Numbered from the stretch's first letter, positions 8,694 through 17,442 are shown. The stretch is DNA of 64,000 nucleotides from Nocardioides sp. NBC_00368 (GCF_036090055.1 NZ_CP107970.1:622501-686500); one strand, 5' to 3'. Program-made: numbers and translations. The notes: generated by a model not told the origin, from the letters alone.

Positions 8694-9159
8694 TGAGACC
8701 GCGCGGAACGCGACCGCACCCAGCCGGCGCCCCTGTGCATCGTGTCCGTATCGTCGCCATGTCCCCTCAGGCGTGTGGGCCGCGGAGGAGTACGACAAGC
8801 TGCCAGCCTATGACCGGCCGACCCAGATGCAGCCGGCCGCGGTGTTCCTGTGCCATCAAGGCGACGGCAGGATCTGCGCCGGCTGGGCCGGCACCCATGA
8901 CATGGCTCAGAGCCTTGCGATCCGGGTCGCGATCGTCACCGGCGATCTGACCCCCGAGACGGCCGAAGCCGTCCTCGCCTACGCCGAGACACGGGACCGG
9001 TCGGTGGAACTATTCGGCACGGGCCAGGAGGCCGCCGACCACGGCAAGGCGGAGATGATCCACCCGTCGGCGCGAGCCAGTCGCATCATCGACCGCCTCG
9101 TCACCAAGCGCGACCTCGAAGACGTGCACGACCGTCCCCGGGAGCAGGCTGACTGCTGA
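8683..9159 (+). CDS. DUF6283 family protein
   Basis: A 158-residue protein with GTG start and a strong GGAGGAGAGG site about 7 bases upstream. It carries the family signature: CASCPYRRHVPSGVW near residue 18, EEYDKLPAYD, then FLCHQ and CAGWAGTHD. The conserved Cys and His residues suggest a metal site. The family is common in actinobacteria and their phages, and its biochemical role is unknown to me. The longer frame that begins upstream at 8434 is only open by chance. Confidence 0.75.
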   Translation: MANDETARNATAPSRRPCASCPYRRHVPSGVWAAEEYDKLPAYDRPTQMQPAAVFLCHQGDGRICAGWAGTHDMAQSLAIRVAIVTGDLTPETAEAVLAYAETRDRSVELFGTGQEAADHGKAEMIHPSARASRIIDRLVTKRDLEDVHDRPREQADC

Positions 9160-9342
9160 GGCACGACCATCCTGCGGCGCGCACGTCCTTCAGAAGGTGC
9201 CGTAAGGAGATCGGTCCCCAGATCACTCGATCCAGACGAACGCAGTCTGCACACGACGAGCTGGCCCTGACCGAGGGTCAGTGCCAGCTTCGTCGTACGG
9301 CCGTCTGCTCGCCAGGGGCCATGCGTTGCAGCTGCGTCCGCT

Positions 9343-10290
9343 TCAGTTCGGGTGGATGCCGGCGGCGACATCTTCGCCGTAGGAGGCGCACTTCTTGGCG
9401 GAGTTCTGTGCGAACCGTTTGTCCTTGGAGCACATCAGCTGCACCTCGAGGGTGTCACCGTAGAGCATCGTCTTGTACACCTCGGTCCAGAAGTCGTCCG
9501 ATTCGTAGCGGATGTGCGCGAGCAGGAGCCCGCCTTCTGAGGTCACGTCGGCCTGGCGGCGCACGTTCTGCCACACGGTCTTCATGGCGGGCAGCTCGAA
9601 CTGAAGCATCTTGTCCAGGTCAGCTGCCGTCGCTTTGCCGCCGGCGCCCCCGGCCTCCAGGTTCCTCACCTGGACGTTCATCGGAGCGCTCAGGTCCTTC
9701 TCCTGCTTGTCGTAGTAGGTGTTGACGCTCCGCTTGTCCTCGCCGGCCGCCACGAAATGCCACTTGTCGTCGGGCAGGGTGATCGTCGAGTCCGGGACCC
9801 AGATACCAGGGATCTGGGTGCCAAGCTTGGGCGGCCACGTCGAGGGGTCGATCGAGGCCGCGGTTTCCGGGTTCGCCGACGAGCCAGAGCCGGACTCTTC
9901 GGTGCCTGCGTCCATGCCGTTCTCGGTGCAGGTCTTGAGGACGCGGTCGAGGTAAGGGCGGCGTTCTGCGCCGGCGGGGGTGGTCGAGCGGAGCTCCTCG
10001 GCGGTCGCCTTGAGACTGGGATTCTCGGCGTAGTCGCTCATCATCAGGAACAGGATGTTCCACTGGCCGTCGGTGTCGTCCTCCAGGCTCGGCAGCTCGG
10101 TTGCCCGGGTGCACAAGGCCTGGTCGCGCTCGGAGAGGGTCAGCTTGACGGGGGCTTTGCTGGCGATCGTGTCGCCGTCGTTGCCGGTGCTGGTGGTTGA
10201 TTTCTCGCCGCAGCCCGTCAGGGCGATGGCGGCGGCGACCAGGAGGGCCAAAGCTGTCTTACGCATGGTTGTACGCATGGTTGTACGCAT
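9343..10290 (-). CDS. Secreted lipoprotein
   Basis: A 315-residue lipoprotein. A basic N-terminus is followed by a hydrophobic stretch and the lipobox LTGC near residue 27, so signal peptidase II processing and membrane anchoring are expected. The mature part has Cys pairs (LCTRA..., KTCTENG, LMCSKDK, KKCASYG) that may form disulfides. The first residues MRTTMRTTMRK come from a 12-bp tandem duplication at the start codon, so two extra in-frame ATGs exist; GGAG 7 bases before the ATG at 10290 favours the first. It probably forms an operon with the secreted protein upstream (15-bp gap). Function unknown. Confidence 0.8.
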   Translation of the reverse strand: MRTTMRTTMRKTALALLVAAAIALTGCGEKSTTSTGNDGDTIASKAPVKLTLSERDQALCTRATELPSLEDDTDGQWNILFLMMSDYAENPSLKATAEELRSTTPAGAERRPYLDRVLKTCTENGMDAGTEESGSGSSANPETAASIDPSTWPPKLGTQIPGIWVPDSTITLPDDKWHFVAAGEDKRSVNTYYDKQEKDLSAPMNVQVRNLEAGGAGGKATAADLDKMLQFELPAMKTVWQNVRRQADVTSEGGLLLAHIRYESDDFWTEVYKTMLYGDTLEVQLMCSKDKRFAQNSAKKCASYGEDVAAGIHPN

Positions 10291-10305
10291 GGTGTCGCTC
10301 CGTGG

Positions 10306-11088
10306 TCAGTTGAACTTGAAGGTGGACATGACGTCGCCGAGGTAGTCGGAGACCTCGGCCCCGGAGGCGTGTGAGTTGAAGGTCCAGTTGATCCAGATGT
10401 GCCGTCCGTTGTGGAAGGTGCCGAAGGAGTGCTGTCGGGAGCCCACCTGGCCGCCATCGGGGTCGTACTCGACGAAGTGATACATCTGCTTGCCACCGGC
10501 TTTGACGTTCGGCAGACGGAATCCGCGATCACGCTGCTGGAAGTGGGTCGCGACCCCCTCATCGAGGTACTCACCGAACCGGGCCGGGTCCTTGGACGGC
10601 GAGCCATCGTCGCCACCACCGAACGAGAGCGGCCGCATCGACTCCAGCATCACGAACCCGGTCCACTCCACCGTGCTCGATCCCCACGGCGGCGCCGAGA
10701 CGACGACCTTGTCGTCGCCACCACCTCCCGGAGCGCTGAGGTCGGGGAGCGAGGCAAGCTCCTCATCCTCCTTCCACTTCGCTGGCGCCTGGAAGGAGAC
10801 CTGGGCCTTGGAGTTGGTGAAGGTCTTCCAGCCACTCGGCACCGTCTTCGACTTGAAGGTCTCCACCTTCCCCGGCACGTACGCCGAGGGCACCTGGGTG
10901 ACGGAGTCGGCCGAGGACGACGGTGATGATGCCGGGGATGATGGCGGTGATGATGATGGAGATGGCGAAGGCGCCGATGCCGATGAGCGCAGGTGGCTGA
11001 GGTCTTCAGCGCCTGCCGGCAGCGGTGCGGTGACCGCGAGCACCCCGGCGAGTGCTAACCCGAGCCGAAATGAACGATGAGAACGCAA
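10306..11088 (-). CDS. Secreted protein with signal peptide
   Basis: A 260-residue exported protein. It starts with TTG, chosen because GGGAGG lies 5 bases upstream. A signal peptide (FRLGLALAGVLAVTAPLPAGA) is followed by a Ser/Pro-rich low-complexity linker of about 35 residues and then a beta-rich domain with several Trp residues (GWKTFTN, WNWTF-like segments). The family is not recognised. It is first in a leftward pair with the lipoprotein gene, so both probably act at the cell surface, perhaps in mating contact or exclusion; that role is speculation. Confidence 0.75.
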   Translation of the reverse strand: MRSHRSFRLGLALAGVLAVTAPLPAGAEDLSHLRSSASAPSPSPSSSPPSSPASSPSSSADSVTQVPSAYVPGKVETFKSKTVPSGWKTFTNSKAQVSFQAPAKWKEDEELASLPDLSAPGGGGDDKVVVSAPPWGSSTVEWTGFVMLESMRPLSFGGGDDGSPSKDPARFGEYLDEGVATHFQQRDRGFRLPNVKAGGKQMYHFVEYDPDGGQVGSRQHSFGTFHNGRHIWINWTFNSHASGAEVSDYLGDVMSTFKFN

Positions 11089-11464
11089 CTGAACCTCCCA
11101 AGATCATCGCGAATAGCGAGTTTGACGACGTCTGCGCTTGATGGCAGATGTTTAGGTAAAGACCAGAGTATTTGATCTGATCGACGATTTGGTCGCGAAC
11201 CCCATTCCGGTTCTTCCGCAGACCAGATTCAGGAATCGAACGCGTGCGTGGCCCGGAGTCATCGCGTACTCGAGATGCGCCGCAGGCGGCGTCGGGTGGC
11301 GACAACGACAACAGCTGCAACCCCGTCAGGCGCGGATTCCCGGCTGGATGGGAACTGCCAGTAGCGCAGCCCAGTCGAGGCACGTCGCGGTCCCCAGTGC
11401 AGGGCGACCGCGACCTGAACCCGCCACCACTACGCCGAACCGACGCGCTTCAGGGGAGCCGCGC
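11089..11464. other. Divergent intergenic region
   Basis: Gap between the leftward envelope pair and the rightward gene at 11465. The first 90 bases, next to the secreted-protein gene, are AT-rich and should hold its promoter. The rest is GC-rich. A 74-codon ORF (GTG at 11244, stop overlapping the ATG at 11465) exists here, but its product is low-complexity Arg/Ser/Pro/Gly and I do not call it a gene. Confidence 0.5.
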
Positions 11465-12280
11465 ATGAGCGCGGAGACGACGGTCCCCGGAGCGTCTCCG
11501 GCAGCTGACCTCCATGAACGACACCGATACGGAGACATCGAAGTGAACATCACGGCCGCAACCACACTGGCGACGACGGCGGCCAAGGCCGTCAAGCAGG
11601 CATGCGTCGCGCAAGGAGAGACCATGGCCTGTTTCATTCTCGCCTGGCGCGGCCAAGACCCGATAGGCCTGGTGGCAGTGACCGGACGCCGCCGCGAGTA
11701 CCTGGCCGCGGCCGAGCTGTTCATCGACTCGCTCGGCGCCGACCTCCTCGCGATGACCGCGGACAGCCGGATGGTCCGGACCCCGACCAATCCCGACACC
11801 GGGCAGACCTGGCGACCTGGCGAGATCAGCGCGTACGCACGCGCGCACCCGGACAAGGAGGGCGAGGTGTTCACCGAGGTCCTGGCCACGATCGTGGTCA
11901 ACCGGGCAGGAGACCAGGGCCACGCGATGAACGCCTATCGCGTCACGCCCTCCCCGTTCCGCGCCGGACACCATCACCTGACTTGGCTCGACTGGGCACC
12001 AGATGAGGCGGCGCCCAGCGGCGCCATCCCCGAAGCCCTGGCTGCGGCGATGGGCCGCCCGAGCCTGGACGTGCGCTACGTGCACGCCGGTGGTGACCTC
12101 GCCGAGATCGAGCAGTGGCGTGACGAAGCCGACATCGCCACCCTCGCCGCGATGCACCAGCGGCTGGGTTCGGCTGCACGGATGATGCTGTTCGCCGAGC
12201 CCGGGACGCCCCGAGACCAGCTGCTGCGCAGCCGCTTGAACCCCGAGCAGATCCGCTGGACGCGCGACCTGGGCCTGTGA
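11465..12280 (+). CDS. Hypothetical protein (271 aa)
   Basis: The ATG at 11465 is chosen because GGGGAG lies 6 bases upstream; the same frame is open to 11189 but that extension is Arg/Pro-rich noise. The protein has a helical N-terminal half (NITAATTLATTAAKAVKQAC), a strand-rich middle (CFILAWRGQDPIGLVAVTGR) and a WLDWAPDEAAPSG loop. No catalytic motif or known domain is seen. It stands alone, followed by a strong terminator. Confidence 0.6.
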   Translation: MSAETTVPGASPAADLHERHRYGDIEVNITAATTLATTAAKAVKQACVAQGETMACFILAWRGQDPIGLVAVTGRRREYLAAAELFIDSLGADLLAMTADSRMVRTPTNPDTGQTWRPGEISAYARAHPDKEGEVFTEVLATIVVNRAGDQGHAMNAYRVTPSPFRAGHHHLTWLDWAPDEAAPSGAIPEALAAAMGRPSLDVRYVHAGGDLAEIEQWRDEADIATLAAMHQRLGSAARMMLFAEPGTPRDQLLRSRLNPEQIRWTRDLGL

Positions 12281-12352
12281 GCGACGGCGAGTGACCGGTG
12301 AACGACGGTGAATGACCCGTGAGCCACGTGAGTGACGGTGAGTGATTGCGAT
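12281..12352 (+). repeat. Degenerate short direct repeats
   Basis: Directly after the stop of the preceding gene there are about six imperfect copies of a GTGA(G/A)TGACGGTGA-like unit. They look like products of replication slippage. No function is evident. Confidence 0.45.
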
Positions 12353-12444
12353 GAGGCAGCGCCGGGGGACACCTGGTGAGCCGCCGGTACGCCCTCTCGA
12401 TGTGACCGGCTGACGCCGGTCGCGGGGGAGGGAACGCGGGGTGG

Positions 12445-12479
12445 AAGACCCCCACAGGTCGTGTGCCTGTGGGGGTCTT
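12445..12479 (+). terminator. Intrinsic-type hairpin terminator
   Basis: A perfect 14-bp stem (AAGACCCCCACAGG pairing with CCTGTGGGGGTCTT) with a 7-base loop. There is only a short T-run on the + strand. It ends the transcript of the 271-residue gene and isolates the next gene. Confidence 0.8.
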
Positions 12480-12536
12480 GTCATCTCGCGAATGCGGCTG
12501 TCCCGACGCATTACCACTCACAGGAGAACCACGAAC

Positions 12537-12851
12537 ATGTCCAACACGTCCGATACGTCCTCACCCAGGTTCATGACGCTGGCCGAGGTGGCCGAGGTTC
12601 TGAACACCACCGAGACCCAGGTCTACGCCGTGGTCCGCCGCGGCGAGCTCCCCGCCATCAAGATCGGCGGACGAGGCCAGTGGCGCGTGGAACGAACCGT
12701 CCTGGAGACGTTCATCGACCAGATGTACGCCCAGACGACCACCTTCGTTTCCGAGCACCCGTTCACCGAGCCCCTGGCTGATACCGGCGACGCCGACCCG
12801 ACCGCGGAACAACGCGGCGCGATGCCGGTGGAGGAACTCTGCGAAAGCTGA
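12537..12851 (+). CDS. Excisionase/BldC-type HTH protein
   Basis: A 104-residue DNA-binding protein. Residues 13-60 fit the excisionase-family winged HTH (MTLAEVAEVLNTTETQVYAV, then GELPAIKIGGRGQWRV), the same fold as BldC and MerR-type domains. A 40-residue acidic tail follows. AGGAG lies 10 bases before the ATG. The gene sits right after a strong terminator, so it has its own promoter. It probably regulates element genes or assists recombination; no integrase gene is nearby. Confidence 0.85.
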   Translation: MSNTSDTSSPRFMTLAEVAEVLNTTETQVYAVVRRGELPAIKIGGRGQWRVERTVLETFIDQMYAQTTTFVSEHPFTEPLADTGDADPTAEQRGAMPVEELCES

Positions 12852-12947
12852 GACCCCCGCCACCGGCCCTGCCAAGGCAACGCCTCGTGCAGGCCGACTC
12901 GTACAGGGCGAAGACCAGGACGTGAGGATCAAGGAAGGGAACAAAAG

Positions 12948-13739
12948 ATGACCGCCGCACCGATCCCACCCGCATCCAGCACGTCGACCACGTCCGCCCC
13001 GTCCAAGGGCCCTGCCGTACCTCCAGTACCGTCATCGACCACGGCGAGTGCCAAGCCCTCTCGGCTTCTCAACCGCCGCCGGTATGAAGGTCATCCGCGC
13101 GCGATCGACATCGCGGATGCGTCCTCGCCGTGGTCGACGCCGTTCCCGCCGAGTCGTACCTGCAAGGTCGTCGACACCTACACGATGTTCGAGGCCTGGG
13201 CCAGACGCTCCCCGGACGCTCGGGCTCGCTGGATCCGTAGCCACATCGGTGAGCTGGTCGGCAAGGACATCATGTGCGACTGCAACCTGGAGGAGTACTG
13301 TCACGGCCACATCCTGATCGAGATGATCGAGGAAGCCGCGGCCGAACCGAACGCTACGGGCTCCACCCAGACTGCGCCGGCGGGATGGGTCCGGGTGAGC
13401 CTGCCGGCCAGCGACGGAACCGACGGGTTGGTTTGCTTCGGCATCGAGGTCTCCGACTACTCACGCCACGGCCGCGTCACCAACGCCGCCACGATCGCGC
13501 GATGGATGATCGGCCACACCTGCGCCGACATCGCCCGCTGGATCCGTGAACGCGGCGGAAGCGCCGTACGCATCGACCGCATCCACGCACACCTCGAGCG
13601 CACACGCCGCCTCCAAAACGAGAACCAGCCACGCGACAAGCCCTACGACCTGCCACAAGACATGTACCGCGACGTTGCACAGGACGTGCCACGCAGCCGG
13701 TCGTCGAGCGAATCGCGCGTGGATCAGGAGGACCGATGA
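12948..13739 (+). CDS. DUF4326 domain protein
   Basis: A 263-residue protein. A Pro/Ser-rich N-terminus (about 45 residues) precedes a DUF4326 domain (about 50-130) with WSTPFPPSRTC and the terminal signature CDCNLEEYCHGHILIEMI. Cys and His residues in that signature suggest metal binding. A second segment (140-225) is not recognised. AAGGAAGGG lies upstream of the start. DUF4326 is frequent in phages and plasmids; its function is not known to me. The next gene starts in its stop codon. Confidence 0.75.
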   Translation: MTAAPIPPASSTSTTSAPSKGPAVPPVPSSTTASAKPSRLLNRRRYEGHPRAIDIADASSPWSTPFPPSRTCKVVDTYTMFEAWARRSPDARARWIRSHIGELVGKDIMCDCNLEEYCHGHILIEMIEEAAAEPNATGSTQTAPAGWVRVSLPASDGTDGLVCFGIEVSDYSRHGRVTNAATIARWMIGHTCADIARWIRERGGSAVRIDRIHAHLERTRRLQNENQPRDKPYDLPQDMYRDVAQDVPRSRSSSESRVDQEDR

Positions 13740-14119
13740 GACTCACGATCTTTCACAACGAGGCCACCGACGAGGCCGGCCGACACACCGCCTGGCTCGA
13801 GGGCTACCAACCCGGCGACCCGATGCGCGAGGTGTTCACCTACGAGAGCGACCACACCGAACCGCTCACCGCGCTCGCCCACGCCTGGTGGCTCTTCAAC
13901 GTCGGAGATGACCCTGACTTCGCCGCCCCGCCCAACCCGGTGTCCCTGGACTACCGGCAGCGCGGCCTGCGCTCACTGAGCCTGGGCGACGCGATCACCG
14001 TGTCCGAACCCGAACCCGAACCCGGGCACGGACCTGGCTGTGGCCCCGGCACGACCTACGCCTGCCAGGGCACCGGCTGGGCGATCGCGCCGGACTTCGA
14101 CCCGTGTACCCCAGCCTGA
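13736..14119 (+). CDS. Hypothetical protein (127 aa)
   Basis: Begins at an ATGA overlap with the DUF4326 gene, so it is translationally coupled. The first 90 residues look like an alpha/beta fold (MRLTIFHNE, then a helix with LTALAHAWWLFNV). An EPEPEPGHGPGCGPG low-complexity stretch precedes the C-terminus. The short N-terminal pattern resembles small conserved actinobacterial hypothetical proteins, but I cannot name a family. Confidence 0.65.
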   Translation: MRLTIFHNEATDEAGRHTAWLEGYQPGDPMREVFTYESDHTEPLTALAHAWWLFNVGDDPDFAAPPNPVSLDYRQRGLRSLSLGDAITVSEPEPEPGHGPGCGPGTTYACQGTGWAIAPDFDPCTPA

Positions 14120-14175
14120 GGCCACATCGAGCCTCACGTCTGCCTGATCGCTGCTACTCAGCCACGCCTGCTTGA

Positions 14176-14715
14176 TCACAGCGTGGGGATGAGCAGGGAG
14201 GCGCCAGCGTAGATGAGGTTTGGGTTCTCGATGTGGTTGTACTCGGCGAGCATCCCGACCGGCACCCCCTTCTCGGCCGAGATCTCCGAGAGAGTGTCAC
14301 CGGCCCGGATCCGGTAGGTGGAGAAGCCGACCGGATCCGGGCCGGATCCCTCGCCACCGCCAGTCCCACCGCGGGACCCACCCTGGGGGCCATCCTCGGG
14401 TTCGTCCTTGGAGTCATCCTTGGGGCCGGGCTGGGCGCCGGGCTTGGTTCCGGGCTTGGTTCCGGGTTCGGCCTGTGGTGGAACCATGGCGGGCGGAGCC
14501 TGTGATGGCTTCCGCTCCCGCGCCACTGGCAACTCGAGGGTGCCATCGCCACTGCCCGGTGCCCCCTGACCGGGTTCCTCCGAGCTCAGCGCGATGACCA
14601 CCTTGTCGGGATCACTGACGATCCGTGCCATGCCCCACCCGGCTCCGAGGACTGCGCCGAGCGTCATCACGCCAGCGGTCATCACCGGGCCGTTGCCGTA
14701 CCCCATCGATCCCAT
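14176..14715 (-). CDS. Membrane-anchored LysM protein
   Basis: A 179-residue envelope protein. Residues 10-35 form one membrane segment (VMTAGVMTLGAVLGAGWGM). A Pro/Gly/Lys-rich linker with tandem GTKPGTKPG repeats spans about 60-125, and a C-terminal LysM domain (YRIRAGDTLSEISAEKGVP ... ENPNLIYAGASLLIPTL) binds peptidoglycan. The ATG at 14715 follows GAAAGGCGG; an upstream in-frame ATG at 14799 lacks a site. It probably localises a cell-wall activity for conjugation, by inference from context. Its promoter region contains the shared GATCATTC motif. Confidence 0.8.
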   Translation of the reverse strand: MGSMGYGNGPVMTAGVMTLGAVLGAGWGMARIVSDPDKVVIALSSEEPGQGAPGSGDGTLELPVARERKPSQAPPAMVPPQAEPGTKPGTKPGAQPGPKDDSKDEPEDGPQGGSRGGTGGGEGSGPDPVGFSTYRIRAGDTLSEISAEKGVPVGMLAEYNHIENPNLIYAGASLLIPTL

Positions 14716-14818
14716 CCGATCCGCCTTTCTCACGGCCCACCCCGAAACCTTCGGACGCAGGGAACAGGAATGGACCCAATCCATCCCTGAAACATCCATT
14801 TACCTTCATCATACAGAC

Positions 14819-14865
14819 GAGTCATTCCGATCGATAGAATCAGACTCGAATGGTGATGAATGATC
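14819..14865. promoter_or_regulatory. Shared AT-rich promoter/operator motif (site A)
   Basis: In the divergent region between the LysM gene and the gene at 14925. On the - strand 14865-14848 reads GATCATTCATCACCATTC, nearly the same as the sequence before the RNA polymerase-like gene (54895-54876). On the + strand GAGTCATTCC occurs at 14819-14828, a string repeated at 24577. A regulatory role is inferred from recurrence. Confidence 0.5.
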
Positions 14866-14880
14866 CAATCAGACCGTGTT

Positions 14881-14896
14881 TCAGAATTCATTCTGA
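14881..14896. promoter_or_regulatory. Inverted repeat, candidate operator
   Basis: TCAGAAT-TC-ATTCTGA, a perfect 7-bp inverted repeat with a 2-base spacer, 29 bases before the ATG at 14925. The position fits an operator near the transcription start of that gene. The binding protein is unknown. Confidence 0.5.
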
Positions 14897-14924
14897 ATAG
14901 AAGCGCAGGAAGAAGTGCATCGTC

Positions 14925-15923
14925 ATGTCGAACTACACCGTGTCCGCCTATGACCTCACCGAAGGCCGGTTCGTCATCGTCCGCGGGAAGCTGGCCTACT
15001 CCCGGCTCACCCGCCTCATCGAGGGCGCCGAGCTCGAGCGGGTCAACGCACGCAAGGTCGCCAAGGGGATGCTGGCAGTCAGCGCCCCGCACACGAGCGT
15101 GACCATCACCAACGCCGAGATGGTTCTCGGCGATGAGAACAACCCCACCCTGGAGGAGCGCTTCGTCGCCGAGCGACGCTACGCCTCGAACGCGCACCCG
15201 GGCACGGGGGCGAACTACTCCCTCGACAGCAAGTCGAAGTACCTCCCGGTCATCGCCGTGCTCAACGAGAGCGGCCAGGCCGTGCAGATCACCCCCGTGG
15301 GCGAACTCGACGCCGGTCTGGACGTGACCCTGATCCTGAGGGTCTTCAAGACCCCCAACTACTCCAACCGTGGGCTTCGGCTCGACCGCGTGATCGTCAA
15401 TGAGCCGATTCGCTACTACCGCAGCGCAACCGACGAGGAGCTCGCCAAGCGAGGCCTCGTCTTCGCCGTGCCGCCGCGCCCCGTCGAGGCAACCGCCACG
15501 GCCAGCTCAACGTCCGCCGAGGCCGCCCCGACACCGCCGGTTCCGCCCGTTCCGGTTGCTCCTGCCCCAGTTCCGCCCGCCCCGATCGTTAATGCTCCGG
15601 TGGCCGCGGCGCCAGCGCCCGTGGTCTCCGCGGCTCCTGAGCCGGGCCCCCTTCACGCTCCCGTCCCGGTGCCGCCCGAGGGGCAGGGGACTCCCGCTCC
15701 GTCTGGTGCGACCTCGCTCGGCGAGACGGTCGAGGAGCGGCTGGCGCGCCTCGAGGCGGAGAACGCAACCCTGAAGGGGCAGGCCCACGCACAGACCGGA
15801 TCCGCGTTTGACCCCACCCCCGACCCCGCAGACCCGTGGGCATCGGCCGCCGAGGCCCCCGACCCCATGGACCCGTGGGCATCGAACCCGGCGACCCCCG
15901 ACGCGATCAACCACCCGGCGTGA
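14925..15923 (+). CDS. Possible ssDNA-binding protein
   Basis: A 332-residue protein, function not established. The N-terminal 190 residues look beta-rich (FVIVRGKLAYSRL, TSVTITNAEMVLG, YLPVIAVLNESGQAVQI), which could be an OB-like domain. Then come a long Pro/Ala/Val linker (195-260), a short coiled coil (LEERLARLEAENATLKGQ) and an acidic tail with repeated DPxDPWAS. That order, folded domain plus disordered linker plus acidic tail, resembles SSB proteins. I see no SSB sequence signature, so this is inference. AGGAAGAAG lies upstream. It stands between a promoter island and a strong terminator, so it is probably a highly expressed single gene. Confidence 0.55.
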   Translation: MSNYTVSAYDLTEGRFVIVRGKLAYSRLTRLIEGAELERVNARKVAKGMLAVSAPHTSVTITNAEMVLGDENNPTLEERFVAERRYASNAHPGTGANYSLDSKSKYLPVIAVLNESGQAVQITPVGELDAGLDVTLILRVFKTPNYSNRGLRLDRVIVNEPIRYYRSATDEELAKRGLVFAVPPRPVEATATASSTSAEAAPTPPVPPVPVAPAPVPPAPIVNAPVAAAPAPVVSAAPEPGPLHAPVPVPPEGQGTPAPSGATSLGETVEERLARLEAENATLKGQAHAQTGSAFDPTPDPADPWASAAEAPDPMDPWASNPATPDAINHPA

Positions 15924-15941
15924 GGCGCCATACCCGACCCA

Positions 15942-15982
15942 GACGACGAACCCCCGCACCGGCGTGACGGGGGTTCGTCGTC
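15942..15982 (+). terminator. Hairpin terminator
   Basis: A perfect 15-bp stem (GACGACGAACCCCCG with its complement) and an 11-base loop directly after the stop at 15923. No clear T-run follows, which is usual for actinobacterial terminators. Confidence 0.8.
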
Positions 15983-16084
15983 CCTGCATCCAATGACCGC
16001 TGGCCGGCCCTGACCCGGCGGACACACGTCAACGACGCACACCACGCACACCGCTCGCAAACCACCAGGCACGGAAGGACTCCC

Positions 16085-17269
16085 GTGACGATGCCTCGGC
16101 AAGATCCGTCGCGACCAGACTCCCTGCGCGAGGTGTTCCCTGGCTTCTACGACAACCCCGCGATCCGAAGCCTGGCCCGGTCGGCGCGGTGGACGGTGTC
16201 GGGTCGCCTTGGTGACCCGGGGGATGACTCGAAGGGCAAGGCACCGATCGACATCGTCGAGCTGGCCGAGACCGGCCGGCTGCGAGGGGCCTTCGCCACC
16301 GACGAGACCTGCCTGATGCCGCTCGAGGACTTGATCCGGGCACTGCCGCTGGCGGCCAATCACGCGTTCTTTCTCCGGGCGCGGACCGACGGGCTGCTGA
16401 TGGTCGACATCGAGCCGGACTGCCCGCCAGGGATCGCAGCAGATCTGATCGCGTTGCCAGAGATCGTCTACTCGGAGATCTCGATGTCGCGCCGCGGGTT
16501 CCACCTCCTGGCTCCGTTGCCGCCCAACTTCTGGGACCACCCCGTCGCGGCAGCCAAGAAGGTCCTGCGCGAGGAGCACGGCTGGTACGAGCTCCTGCTC
16601 GAGCACTGGGTCACCTTCACCCGCCAACCCATCCCCGCAAGCCCGGCTAACGGGGCTGATCGGGCCGTACGAATCGGCCCGGCGAGCGCAGAGCCTGCTG
16701 AGGCGCAGCAGGGCGCCGTGTCCCCACAGCCGACGTTCACCAGCCTGGCCGGCGTCTACGACGAGCTTGCTCACAAGGCCGTCGCCACCCTCGCCTCAGC
16801 TCGTGACCTCGAGGTCTCCGTGGCGCAGGGGACTGCCGAGGCCCTCGACATCCCGGGTGCACAGCTGATCGTGGGTACGGCCACCGCCCACCTGAGGCTG
16901 AAGGACCCCAGGGACTTCGAGGAGGACACCTCCCGCTGGGAGTTCTCCGTCCTCGCCGCGCTGTACCGGCGCCTGGTCCCCGAGATCGAGAAGACCGCCC
17001 AGGCACGGGGTATCGCCTACTCCGACTCCGACCACGCGTGGTTGCTCTTCCTGGCCGCGACCAAGGTCCTGCCCCCGCGGGCAAAGCACACCGAACGTCG
17101 CAACCAACGCCCCTTCCTGCTGGACCGCGCCGCCGCCCTGATCGCCGAGCGACGGGCCGCGGCGGCCCAACACCAGGCCCAGCAGGACCAGGACGCCGAG
17201 AGCCACGACGAGCTCAGAGCAGAGGGCGAGCCCATCGCACGGGCGGATCCGACCGACGAGGCGAGCTGA
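16085..17269 (+). CDS. AEP-family (PrimPol-like) DNA primase
   Basis: A 394-residue protein. Residues 36-145 fit the archaeo-eukaryotic primase/PrimPol fold: a KAPID segment near 52, LEDLIRAL, then GLLMVDIEPD with acidic metal-binding residues D108/E110 (or D112), and SMSRRGFHLL with the expected His (H140). The C-terminal half is helical and unassigned. Start is GTG with GGAAGGA 5 bases upstream. It probably supplies primers for the helicase at 134 and polymerase at 2435; many D5-type proteins carry this domain fused, here the functions are on separate genes. The assignment rests on motif order, not on a search. Confidence 0.7.
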   Translation: MTMPRQDPSRPDSLREVFPGFYDNPAIRSLARSARWTVSGRLGDPGDDSKGKAPIDIVELAETGRLRGAFATDETCLMPLEDLIRALPLAANHAFFLRARTDGLLMVDIEPDCPPGIAADLIALPEIVYSEISMSRRGFHLLAPLPPNFWDHPVAAAKKVLREEHGWYELLLEHWVTFTRQPIPASPANGADRAVRIGPASAEPAEAQQGAVSPQPTFTSLAGVYDELAHKAVATLASARDLEVSVAQGTAEALDIPGAQLIVGTATAHLRLKDPRDFEEDTSRWEFSVLAALYRRLVPEIEKTAQARGIAYSDSDHAWLLFLAATKVLPPRAKHTERRNQRPFLLDRAAALIAERRAAAAQHQAQQDQDAESHDELRAEGEPIARADPTDEAS

Positions 17270-17442
17270 TGGCGCGCAGCGCCATCGGGAGTGGCCGTGG
17301 ACGTGCCGACTCCTCGCAGATGGCTGCCAGGCAAGGCCGCCCTTCGGGCTCCACCGACGGGTACAGCCCCCCGCTACCGCGTGCAACAGCCCAGTGTTCA
17401 CCAGCTGCGTGGAGGAGTCCTGATGAGCATCGTCGATCCTGA
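17269..17442 (+). CDS. Possible small ORF (57 aa)
   Basis: An ATG overlapping the primase stop (TGATG) opens a 57-codon frame that overlaps the next gene by 20 bases. The product is rich in Arg, Ser, Gly and Pro with no fold expected. It may serve only to couple translation, or be chance. Confidence 0.3.
   Translation: MARSAIGSGRGRADSSQMAARQGRPSGSTDGYSPPLPRATAQCSPAAWRSPDEHRRS

Noticed and set aside
17291..17422. N-terminal extension of the 197-residue gene
   Set aside because: The ATG at 17423 has a strong GGAGGAG site; the extension is Arg/Pro-rich and overlaps another frame.
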